A DNA stretch of 64,000 bases, from the NCBI GenBank assembly GCA_001310455.1, contig BAXG01000011.1:62001-126000 (forward strand), written 5' to 3'. Source of the DNA: Photobacterium sp. JCM 19050. Its GTDB lineage: Bacteria; Pseudomonadota; Gammaproteobacteria; Enterobacterales; Vibrionaceae. The position numbers were made by a program, and so were the translations under genes. Of this stretch, positions 39,610-48,056 are shown in pieces. How positions within the stretch are numbered: the stretch's first letter is position 1; every line of letters begins with the position of its first letter. The notes below the pieces were generated by a model that was given only the letters and a program-made list of their open reading frames with translations, was not told the DNA's origin and did not search any database.

Positions 39610-40907
39610 TCAGAACAGCAAGGTAATTCCCTGAGTTTTTGCCTGTGCCTTGGAATAGGTCACACGGTGAAGACGGGTTCCTATCGCATTATGAAGCCGG
39701 ATCTCTCCGCCTTTATTGGAAAGTTGGATATCAAAGCCATCCAAAGTAATTGTTCTGAATTCCCCCGTTTCCAGCTCCAGTTCATCAAATACCAGTTCGT
39801 TATTGTTCTTATCCCGCAAACTCCAGCCGGCCAGATTCTGCGTTTGTGTTCCGGTGTTGACCAGCGTGATCGTCTCAAAACCCGGATCGTGGCCAAACGG
39901 ATTTACCCGGGCAGCAATGATCCTTACCGGACTGACAACCGGATTATCGGGTGTTGGCGGTGGAGCGTCCGGTTGTCCGTCACCTGGAATATTGCTGTCC
40001 CGGCCACCACCATCAACGATGTCAGACTCCCCTTTGAAAATCGGATAGAAAGTTCGGATATGTTGCCGATTTTCAGAATGGAACAGTTTCATGTCGTAGC
40101 GCGCGCCTTCTACCACAGCCACTTTGGGTGCCTGTACGCCCTGATGTGCGCGGACAGTTCCCATTGCCATCAGCTTCTACGCTACAACCGACAAAGAACC
40201 CGCCAATAGGCTTACTTCGGTTTGTGCCGTCATGGTGTCGTAATCCGGTGCTGTCCAGCGGTAGGATATGGTGACACTTTCCGGAAAGCGAGCCTGTCCG
40301 TCTGCCTGCCGGGAGGCAGATAGTCTATTCGGTCATCGCGTAACCGGCGGATAACGGTCGCGCCGTCGTCCACGAGGTGGGCCATTCCGTCATCAAGAAA
40401 ATACTTCCACCAAAAGTGGTAGCCCTGAACCTTCTCATCGTCGTGTTCTCCAACTATCACATGCTCAAAACCGGACAGGTGAGGATCGCCACCCTTGGAA
40501 AACCGGCGGAACCACATTTCGAATACCGTGTTGTACCATCTTTCACGAGACACGCTCCGGCCGGTTTCACGGGCAATATACTCCCGGGCAACTTCCATCG
40601 GCGGGGTCTCGATAATGGCAGACATGAAATTATGGACTTCCTCGCGCTCTTCCTCGGTATCAATTTCTTCCATCGGCTCAGCCAAAGTGAAGTTGTTGAA
40701 GAGTTTCCGGCAAAGCTCGTAGGTCTGCTTTTTATGGTCGGGAATGTGGACGTCAGTTAATACCTGCAGGTCTGGGTCATTCTGATCAAGGTTAGTGTTT
40801 ACTTTTACCCAGCCTCGCTCCTGAGAGCCGGTTTCCCCTTGCCTGATAGCTTCAATACCGTTGTTTTCCTGATCTGCGGTCCATATCCGCTGATAAATTC
40901 CGGCCAT
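39610..40907 (-). CDS. XendoU-type endoribonuclease fused to a lamin-tail domain (frame breaks near 40305, 40208 and 40180)
   Basis: Reads as one protein of about 433 residues after correction. Residues 1-290 are an EndoU domain. FEHVIVGEHDDE gives Glu-His and a Glu six residues on, and VQGYHFWWKYFL gives the second His 15 residues after the first. VKPIGGFFVGCSVEAEMAMGTVRA supplies the catalytic Lys, and RTFYPIF closes the domain. A Pro/Asp-rich linker (PPPTPDNP) leads to a lamin-tail domain (VNPFGHDPGFETITLVNTG, NLAGWSLRDKNNNE). The start ATG 40907 follows GGGGGAA; no signal peptide is seen. The breaks fall at runs of A and G. RNA cleavage on the 3' side of U is inferred from the family. Confidence 0.75.
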
Positions 40908-41236
40908 ATTTCCCCCAAGGTTATTGTCTGTTTTGGTTTGCCAACCCAATAAGTTAGGGGCAGTGCGTGGCGGACGTTTGTACCGGAAGTGAAAATCGGG
41001 CAGCGTATGGATAAAAAAATGGGGAGCAAGGCTCCCTAAGCTGATTGCATCTACACAGTAAATGACCGCTAAATTGCATGTGACTTGCAAATGGACGGTA
41101 CAAGGTAACAGGATTTGTCAGGCCCGGCTCCGCGACGGCTTACTGCGGAACCAGTACCTGAAGTTAAATATATATTAACTAAAATGAGATTTATAGTCTT
41201 ATTATTATAAACTTTAGTCTAGAGCTTACGGCTAAC
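40908..41236. other. Non-coding stretch between thiD and the EndoU gene
   Basis: Holds an imperfect hairpin GGCTCCGC (41126-41133) with GCGGAACC (41145-41152), without a T-run. The rest is A/T-rich. It should contain the EndoU promoter. No gene is seen. Confidence 0.45.
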
Positions 41237-42085
41237 TCAGTGGCGGGGGAGATTATAGAAGTGATTAACCGGCCCATGACCCTGGCCAACAAACAGCTCA
41301 TTGGCATGAAGCAGCGCATCTGTAAGGTAATGCTTGGCTAATTTGCAGGCTGAGTTAAGGCCTTCCCCCTGCGCCAGGTAAGATGCAATGGCGGCAGACA
41401 GTGTACATCCCGTACCGTGGGTGTTAACCGTATCTATCCTGCTGGCGGTCATCGAGGATACGGAGTTTGGCGTGATGAGCAGATCGGTACTTTGCTGGGA
41501 CGTTTCCAGGTGGCCACCTTTTAGCAGCAACAGCCTCTGTTTTTGGGATTGAGCAGAACAGGCGTGAAGGAAAGTCTGTATTTTTCCGGTCATTGCCAGC
41601 ATCTCTTCATCAGATTGTGGTACCGGATAGTCAAACATCTCAGCCGCTTCCGGGAGGTTTGGTGTCAGGATATCTGCCAAGGGAACCAATTCGTCCATCA
41701 GGGTTTGTTTGGCTTCCGGCTCCAGCAGGCGGTCACCGCTGGTGGCGACCATCACCGGATCCAAAACAACAAATTCCGGGCGGTATTCACGCAGTTTCGC
41801 GGCGATGGTACGGATAATACCGCTGTCGTTGAGCATGCCAATTTTAACAGCGACGACATCCAGGTCGGAAAATACGGCATCAAGCTGGGCGGCAACAAAG
41901 TCGGCCGGAACCGGGAAAATACCGGAAACCCCTTGGGTATTCTGTGCAGTAAGAGCAGTGATAACAGAGCAGGCATAACCGCCGGTTGCAGAAATAGCCT
42001 TGATATCTGCCTGTATCCCGGCGCCGCCACCGGAGTCAGAACCGGCGATGGTGAGCGTGATCGGAGTATGGTTGTAATCTTTCAT
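41237..42085 (-). CDS. thiD: Hydroxymethylpyrimidine/phosphomethylpyrimidine kinase
   Basis: A 282-residue ribokinase-family enzyme making HMP pyrophosphate for thiamine. Seen: TLTIAGSDSGGGAGIQADIKA at the start, VKIGML, DPVMVATSGDRLL, LTPNLPEAAE, LLKGGHL and the anion-hole/catalytic Asp motif VNTHGTGCTLSAAIA. The frame is open to 42190, but the first 35 codons are riboswitch sequence. ATG 42085 with AGGGGA four bases before it is the true start. Unlike many thi operons no other thiamine gene is adjacent. Confidence 0.93.
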   Translation of the reverse strand: MKDYNHTPITLTIAGSDSGGGAGIQADIKAISATGGYACSVITALTAQNTQGVSGIFPVPADFVAAQLDAVFSDLDVVAVKIGMLNDSGIIRTIAAKLREYRPEFVVLDPVMVATSGDRLLEPEAKQTLMDELVPLADILTPNLPEAAEMFDYPVPQSDEEMLAMTGKIQTFLHACSAQSQKQRLLLLKGGHLETSQQSTDLLITPNSVSSMTASRIDTVNTHGTGCTLSAAIASYLAQGEGLNSACKLAKHYLTDALLHANELFVGQGHGPVNHFYNLPRH

Positions 42086-42153
42086 GGTATCCCCTAACGG
42101 CAACAAGGGGAGGGGAAGAACGGTGGGCTGAAAAGGCTGAGGCACCACTACGT

Positions 42154-42279
42154 TAGTTCCCTCCGCCAGTGCTAACTGGATCAGGTTCAACGGGTCCCAC
42201 TATGCCATCTGCATGAATTGCAGCGGTTAACATTTACGTGGTCTCAGCCCGGGTCTTAATGACCGCTTGGCTCCCCGAC
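42154..42279 (-). promoter_or_regulatory. TPP riboswitch (THI element) controlling thiD
   Basis: On the minus strand the conserved blocks appear in order: GTCGGGGAGCC, GGGCTGAGA, ACCCGTTGAACCTGATCC, AGTTAGCACTGGCGGAGGGA. These form the P1-P5 core of the thiamine-pyrophosphate aptamer. About 68 bases separate it from the thiD start, room for an expression platform that blocks the ribosome site or terminates when TPP binds. Confidence 0.95.
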
Positions 42280-42383
42280 TAACTGTTTAAATCGGCTCTA
42301 GACTAGCAACGGCCAGCGCTTCAATCCAGCGTTTCATATCAGCCGTTTGATACGCGACACATCTATAAGTGTTTCTATACTTA

Positions 42384-42938
42384 TCAGAACTTCATACCGG
42401 CTGAAATTGTAAATAAATCGGCTTCGATATCGTCACCATCATATATGTCATAGCCAATTCGAAGTGCATATGCGCGCTTAGAACCGGTAGTGATACTTAG
42501 TCCTATCCCGTAAATTACGGTGAACTCATCATCACTAATTTTGGGTGAAGACCCTAATTTCTCACTAGCTCTTCCATATGCCAATCCTGCTTTTCCATAT
42601 ACGGAGTAATATTTTGAGATATCAGCATAAAGAACAGGAGTTATTGAAGCAGAGAACCCTTCCAACTTGACCTTTGTACTTCCTGAGTTGAATTTATCAG
42701 TTGCGTGATAAAGAGTCGTTTCTAGCGCGATGTTTTCTGTGAACTCTTGGCCAAGAGTTAGGGTGAATCCATCCATCTCTAAGTCATACTCTGATGAGTC
42801 GAAATCTAGATTGAAATTGGCGTAACCCAAATATGCGTATGAGAATAAATCACCCGTATTATCATCATCTGCAGTTACTGGCAAAGAAAGTAATGCAGAA
42901 GCACAGCTTAAAGCGATATAGAAAAACATGCTCTTCAT
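42384..42938 (-). CDS. Small outer-membrane beta-barrel protein
   Basis: 184 residues with a signal peptide (MKSMFFYIALSCASALLSL, then PVTA). About eight amphipathic strands follow, for example FSYAYLGYANFNLDF, GFTLTLGQEFTENIALETTLYH, KYYSVYGKAGLAYGRA and a last strand LFTISAGMKF with terminal Phe. This is the OmpA-like/OmpW-like porin-family barrel pattern. ATG 42938 is chosen for the signal peptide and AAAGGGA upstream. No ligand can be assigned. Confidence 0.75.
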   Translation of the reverse strand: MKSMFFYIALSCASALLSLPVTADDDNTGDLFSYAYLGYANFNLDFDSSEYDLEMDGFTLTLGQEFTENIALETTLYHATDKFNSGSTKVKLEGFSASITPVLYADISKYYSVYGKAGLAYGRASEKLGSSPKISDDEFTVIYGIGLSITTGSKRAYALRIGYDIYDGDDIEADLFTISAGMKF

Positions 42939-43126
42939 AAAAATCCCTTTAACCTTTTGTGTGATGTATCGAAACAATATTATTCCTGAGATAACATATC
43001 CGCAATCTAATATTACAATTTGAAATTAACATATGCGGCATGATTAATTTGATGCGAATATATTCTCTGAGTGGATATTTTGGGGGGAGAATAGGAGTAA
43101 TAGTGAAAAGACTTAAATCCATTTAA

Positions 43127-43163
43127 TACCGCGCTTCAAATTAGATATTTTGAAGCGCGGTAA
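43127..43163 (-). terminator. Hairpin terminator after the NRAMP-like gene
   Basis: TACCGCGCTTCAAA and TTTGAAGCGCGGTA form a 14-base perfect stem just past the stop at 43170. The tail TATTAAA is a weak U-run. Confidence 0.65.
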
Positions 43164-43169
43164 TTGATG

Positions 43170-44399
43170 TTAACCAATAAACTTAGCAATAAATCCGGTA
43201 ACGTTATTTACACTGCCAGCCGCCATAACCACCACGATAACCGCGCCGATAGAGGTGAGCCAAAGCGGGTGTTTGTAGTTACCGACAATGTCCTTACGTT
43301 TGGTTGCAGCGAGCACCACACCCAGTACCACCGGCAGGATGATACTGTTTACCAGCCCGGCCAGCATCAGGAGCAGGATAGGCATGTTCATTACCACCGT
43401 ACCGATGCTGGTTAACATGATAAAGCCGACACACCAGGCTTTTTCATTGCGCTCGACCACCGGGAACAGAGTCTTAATCAGTGAGATAGCCATATAGGAG
43501 TTACCGACCACTGACGTGATAGAGGCAACGAACAGCACCAAACCGAAGATGAAGTAACCCGGTTCACCTGCTCCCTGTCGGAAAGCATCAGCCGCCGGGT
43601 TGGATTTATCCAGCACCGCGCCGGTTGCAATCACACCCAACACCGCAAGGAAAAGGAGGACGCGGATGACAACGGCAATTGAGATACCGGCCCAGGCCGC
43701 CTTTTTAATGCTGTCGACATTCTCTTCACCTTTCAGGCGGACATCTACCAGGCGCTGTGCTCCCGTGTAGTATCCACCCACTGCACCACCCACAATCGTC
43801 AGAGTAGGGAGCAGGAGGTTTGACATGTCAGAAGGTGCTACAGCCGCAATCAGGGTTTCACCCATTGGAGGAAGGGAGGTCATGGCGACATAAGCGATAA
43901 GGATAATCATAAACAGGCCGAGGTAGCGGGCCATCTGGTCCATTCGCTTGGATGCGTTGTGCACAACAAACAGCAGGCAGCCAACAATACCGGTAAATAG
44001 AGCTCCCCAGGTTGTATCAACTCCGGTGAGCACGTTTATACCCAGTGCGGCACCGCTGACATTACCAAAGTTGAAAGCGACTGCGCCAAGCGCCAGCAAA
44101 ATACCGATACCATAGCCAAGGCCTGGTGCGACCTTGTTGGCGATGTCCTGAATCCGCAGGCCGGATACACCCACTATCCGCCATAGGTTCATGACAATGC
44201 CGAATGTGATGAACATGGAAGCAAATACCGGGAACGCCATATCCATACCATACATGTTGGTAAAGACGGCTGTCTGGGTCAGAAAACCGGGACCGACCGA
44301 TGTGGTTGCCATCAGGAATGCAACGCTGAAAATGGCTTTGGTCTGCCAGCGAGCGGTTGGAGCGGCTGAAGGAGTTGAGAGAGTTGCAGTTTGCGTCAT
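43170..44399 (-). CDS. NRAMP-superfamily transporter lacking the classic metal motifs
   Basis: This 409-residue, about 11-helix membrane protein has the NRAMP fold pattern. The first helix reads TSVGPGFLTQTAVF where true metal carriers have Asp-Pro-Gly-Asn. The sixth helix has TIVGGAVGGYYTGAQRLVD in place of Met-Pro-His. It therefore resembles the NRAMP-related YcsG-type branch and may not carry manganese or iron. The polar N-terminus (residues 1-20) is Ser/Thr/Ala-rich. Substrate unknown. It is monocistronic, upstream of a terminator. Confidence 0.78.
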   Translation of the reverse strand: MTQTATLSTPSAAPTARWQTKAIFSVAFLMATTSVGPGFLTQTAVFTNMYGMDMAFPVFASMFITFGIVMNLWRIVGVSGLRIQDIANKVAPGLGYGIGILLALGAVAFNFGNVSGAALGINVLTGVDTTWGALFTGIVGCLLFVVHNASKRMDQMARYLGLFMIILIAYVAMTSLPPMGETLIAAVAPSDMSNLLLPTLTIVGGAVGGYYTGAQRLVDVRLKGEENVDSIKKAAWAGISIAVVIRVLLFLAVLGVIATGAVLDKSNPAADAFRQGAGEPGYFIFGLVLFVASITSVVGNSYMAISLIKTLFPVVERNEKAWCVGFIMLTSIGTVVMNMPILLLMLAGLVNSIILPVVLGVVLAATKRKDIVGNYKHPLWLTSIGAVIVVVMAAGSVNNVTGFIAKFIG

Positions 44400-44681
44400 G
44401 GTCCTGATCCATTTGTTGTGTCTTCTTCTTTTAGAAAAAAGAAAGACAACTGACAGGGATCAGTTGGCCTGAGGTGTGGTCAAATTGTAGATATAGAAAA
44501 CCCGGGTTAAGCCTTGTTTCTGGCGGCGAAGTATAGGGACTACGCAAACGATTGTCTAGTGATTTTGTGAGGCGAAATAGCATTATATTCTGGGCTTATT
44601 GGAGATGTAGTATTTATTCGCCTTGCTCCCCAATGTCATCAGTACCATAATTAGGTATATATTGGTATTAAGGGCAGTCTT

Positions 44682-44924
44682 ATGGCTAAAAACACAAGTA
44701 TTACTCTTGGCGAGCATTTTGATGGTTTTATTGCCAGCCAGATCCAAAGCGGCCGTTATAGCTCCGCAAGTGAAGTGATCCGATCGGCGTTACGCTTATT
44801 GGAAACCCAAGAAACTAAATTGAATACGCTGAGACAATTACTTGTTGAAGGCGAGGAAAGTGGAACGGCGGAATACGATTTTGATTCATTTATCAATGAG
44901 TTAGATAACGAAGAGAGAAAATGA
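44682..44924 (+). CDS. parD: ParD-type antitoxin
   Basis: An 80-residue protein with the ribbon-helix-helix start NTSITLGEHFDGFIASQI and SGRYSSASEVIRSALRLLE, then an acidic C-terminal tail that would wrap the toxin. Typical of ParD antitoxins (CC2985-like). The promoter region has TACC-ATAATTA-GGTA (near 44643-44657), a candidate autoregulatory operator. It overlaps parE by four bases (ATGA). Confidence 0.9.
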   Translation: MAKNTSITLGEHFDGFIASQIQSGRYSSASEVIRSALRLLETQETKLNTLRQLLVEGEESGTAEYDFDSFINELDNEERK

Positions 44925-45220
44925 AGCCATTTCAACTTACCAATAAAGCTAAGTCGGATTTGCGGGATATTGCCCTGTTTACCTCTCGTCGCTGGGGACG
45001 AGAGCAACGAAATATTTACCTGAAACAGTTTGATGACTCTTTTTGGCTACTTGCTGAAAACCCTGATATCGGCAAAACGTGTGGCGAAATCCGAGAAGGT
45101 TACAGAAAATTCCCCCAAGGTAGTCACGTTATATTTTATCGTCAGGTTGGCAGCCAAGATATCGAGATAATTCGCATTTTACATAAAAGTATGGATGTTA
45201 ATCCTGTTTTTGGCAGGTGA
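44921..45220 (+). CDS. parE: ParE-type toxin
   Basis: A 99-residue RelE/ParE-superfamily protein: QLTNKAKSDLRDIALFTSRRWG at the start, then LAENPDIGKTCGEIREGYRKF and SHVIFYRQ, with IIRILHKSMD near the end. ParE toxins poison DNA gyrase, unlike ribosome-dependent RelE. The frame is intact, so toxin activity is plausible and needs the upstream ParD. Probably a mobile addiction module. Confidence 0.9.
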   Translation: MKPFQLTNKAKSDLRDIALFTSRRWGREQRNIYLKQFDDSFWLLAENPDIGKTCGEIREGYRKFPQGSHVIFYRQVGSQDIEIIRILHKSMDVNPVFGR

Positions 45221-45310
45221 ATGTAGCAAGAAAAGAAATACCGATTGAACTCCATAAAAATAGGGGCAGTAACTTTGCCCCCTATCCCATATTTAGCCTT
45301 CAATTGAGAC

Positions 45311-46098
45311 TTACGCAGCCGCTGGAGTACCGCTGTGGAACCGGAACAGGGAATCGGATTCCCGGATAAGTTCGGCTTCTTTTTCACCGATGATACGAAC
45401 ACGTTCTGCAATGCTTTCACCGGCAATGGCTTCGGCGAGTTTCAGGTAGTCCTGGTAGTGGCGTGCTTCTGAACGCAGCAGGGATATATAGAATTTCTTC
45501 AGCTGTTCATCAAGGGAAGGAGCCAGTTTAGCGAAACGCTCGCAGGAGCGGGCTTCGATGTAGGCACCGATAATCAGCTTGTCTACTAACGTACCCGGTT
45601 CGTGGTTGCGGACGACACCCATCAACCCTTTAGCATAACGACCGGCGCTGAGAGGCTGGTAGGGCACCTCCCGGCTTTCCATGATTTCGATAACCTGTTC
45701 GAATGGTGGAACTCCTCTTTGATAAGGCGGACCATTTTGTCGATCAGATCCTGGCCCTGTTCAAAACCGGCTTTCGGTTTGAGCGGTGCGCTAAGGCCAT
45801 TTTTCTTTGCATGGAAAATCCCATCCCGGATGCCCCGGTAAACGAAATCTTCGTAGGGTTTTGCCCAGTCCAGCAGAAGCTGCCCGCTCTCTTTGTCTAT
45901 GGCATAACGGCGAATAAGCCACATGGCAGTTTGGCTGGCCTTGAGCTCGCAGTTGGCGTGGTCACGAAGCAGGACAGTCTCATTCTCAGGTTTCAGGGCT
46001 TCTTCAATCCAACCTTGCGGGGTTTCGCAATGCAGGAAGGATTTTACCGGTTCGAGCAATTTTTCCAGCTCAGGGGTAAGCGCAGTGTCTGTGTTCAT
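45311..46098 (-). CDS. miaE: tRNA hydroxylase MiaE (frame break near 45703)
   Basis: A ferritin-like diiron enzyme hydroxylating the ms2i6A base at position 37 of tRNA. Iron-ligand motifs are seen: RDHANCELKASQTAMWLI, EEFHHFEQVIEIM (after one T is restored near 45703), IEARSCERF and RSEARHYQDYL. Corrected length is about 262 residues. It appears monocistronic and follows the parDE module on the opposite strand. Confidence 0.9.
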
Positions 46099-46197
46099 TC
46101 TTTGGTTATTCTTTTTGATGCTGAATTGACTGCATGATTATACGGTTGGCTGAGGCAAGAAGACAGTGAGCGTTGTGGGAAGGTGAAGAGCGGGGGA

Positions 46198-46230
46198 TAA
46201 AACAAAAACCGCCGGGAGTCCGGCGGTTTA
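46198..46230 (-). terminator. Rho-independent terminator of the SulP gene
   Basis: AAACCGCCGG, loop, CCGGCGGTTTTTGTTTT on the minus strand. Confidence 0.9.
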
Positions 46231-46239
46231 GAGGCTGCT

Positions 46240-47795
46240 TTAAGCCAGTGTGTCGGAGGCAACCTTGTAGGTCGGATCTTCAATATGGTTGATTTCGACA
46301 AGGCTTCCGGCGCGTGTCAGCAGGGCACGACAATCCTGGCTCAGATGGCGCAGGTGTACGGTCTTCCCGGCCTTGGCATAACGCTCTGCGATGGTCTCAA
46401 TAGCATCAATAGCAGAGTGATCGGTTACGCGGGACTGAGCGAAGTCAATAATCACATCACTCGGATCAGCGTCAACATCAAACAGTTCAAGGAATCGGGC
46501 GGCTGAACCGAAGAACAGCGGGCCGTTAACCTGGTAAACCTTGGTACCGTTGGCATCAACGTGGCTTGCTGCATAGATGTGCTTGGCATGATCCCAGGCA
46601 AAAATCAGCGCAGAGACGATAACACCAGTGATAACGGCAATTGCCAGGTCTGTCATTACAGTCACTATGGTGACCAGCACAATGATAAAGAAGTCTTTCT
46701 TTGGAACCCGGCGCGCGAGGTCGAATGTTGCCCACTCGAAGGTACCGATAACCACCATAAACATTACCCCGACCAATGCTGCCAGCGGGATGCGTTCAAT
46801 CAGCGGTGCTGCAAACAGGATAAACGCCAGCAGTGCAAGAGCGCAGTAATACCCGACAGTCGGCCACGGCCGCCGGAGCTTACGTTGATCATCGACTGAC
46901 CAATCATTGCACAGCCGCCCATCGCACCAAATACGGAGCAGGTCATGTTCGCTACGCCCTGACCGATACACTCTTTGTTGCCTCGGCCGCGGGTGCCGGT
47001 CATTTCATCAACGACCGTCAGCGTCAGTAGCGATTCAATCAGGCCAACAGCCGCCAGGATCAGCGAATAAGGCAGGATGATATATAGCGTATCCAGGTTC
47101 AATGGAACTGAAGGGAAGGAGAATGTCGGCAGGTTTCCTGCCAGTGTTGCTTCCGGGTTGCCGCTCATGCCGCGCAGGAAGTCCACCACAGTGCGGGTTT
47201 CAAGGTCCAGCCCGATAACCAGCAGGGTTACTACCACGATCGCTGCAAGTGATGATGGCACTGCAGTGGTGAATTTTGGCAGGAAGTGAATGATTGCCAT
47301 GGTCAGCGCGACAAGGCCGAGCATCAGCATCATCTGGCCTTGCTCAAGCCATTGCGGGTTGCCAAGTGCGTCCGGCACCTGGAACTGTCCCAGCTGGGCG
47401 AGGAAAATCACAATCGCCAGGCCATTTACAAAGCCAATCATCACCGGGTAGGGGACGATACGGATGAATTTGCCCAGACGAAACGCGCCAAAGGTTATCT
47501 GTAACACGCCGGCAAGCAAAATGGCTGCAAAGAGGTATTGCACACCGTGTTCAGAAACCAGGCTGACCATAACAACCGCCATGGCACCGGTTGCACCGGA
47601 AATCATACCCGGACGGCCACCAATCAGGGATGTAACAAGGCCCATGATAAAGGCCGCATACAGGCCAACCATTGGGTCGACACCGGCTACAAAGGCAAAG
47701 GCAACGGCCTCTGGGACCAGTGCCAGGGCAACGGTCAGGCCGGAGAGTAAGTCTGTTCGGGCTGAATTTTTAAAAAGATTAAAAGTAGCAAACAT
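46240..47795 (-). CDS. SulP-family anion transporter with STAS domain (frame break near 46845)
   Basis: The membrane part starts [20 protein letters not shown], the SulP signature, and includes [30 protein letters not shown] and [24 protein letters not shown]. After one base restored near 46845 the last helices ([24 protein letters not shown]) and a C-terminal STAS domain ([20 protein letters not shown]) follow. Corrected length is about 518 residues. Substrates in the family include sulphate, bicarbonate and dicarboxylates; which one is unclear. ATG 47795 is chosen by homology, as no strong ribosome site is seen. Confidence 0.88.
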
Positions 47796-48001
47796 TATTG
47801 GGGTACGACGTCCTGTTTGTTTTAGAAATTGGATAAATGCCAACCGAGTAGATCAGTTGGAATTTTAATTAAACGGCGGATGCTACCGAAAAACGTGATG
47901 CACATCAATGTTGATCGGCTGGTATGACAAAAAATAAAACAAAACGTTAACCATTGGTGACGGTTTAATGTTTTGTGCTGGCTGGGATGGGAAAGTAAGC
48001 G

Positions 48002-48031
48002 AAAAAAAGAGCCATGACATGCATGGCTCTT
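48002..48031 (-). terminator. Rho-independent terminator of rne
   Basis: AGAGCCATG, loop, CATGGCTCT then TTTTTTT on the minus strand. Confidence 0.9.
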
Positions 48032-48056
48032 GTATTTGGTCTTTTAACCTGTCGAC

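Noticed and set aside
42086-42190. N-terminal extension of ThiD
   Set aside because: These codons are the TPP riboswitch and its linker; a good ribosome site lies before ATG 42085.
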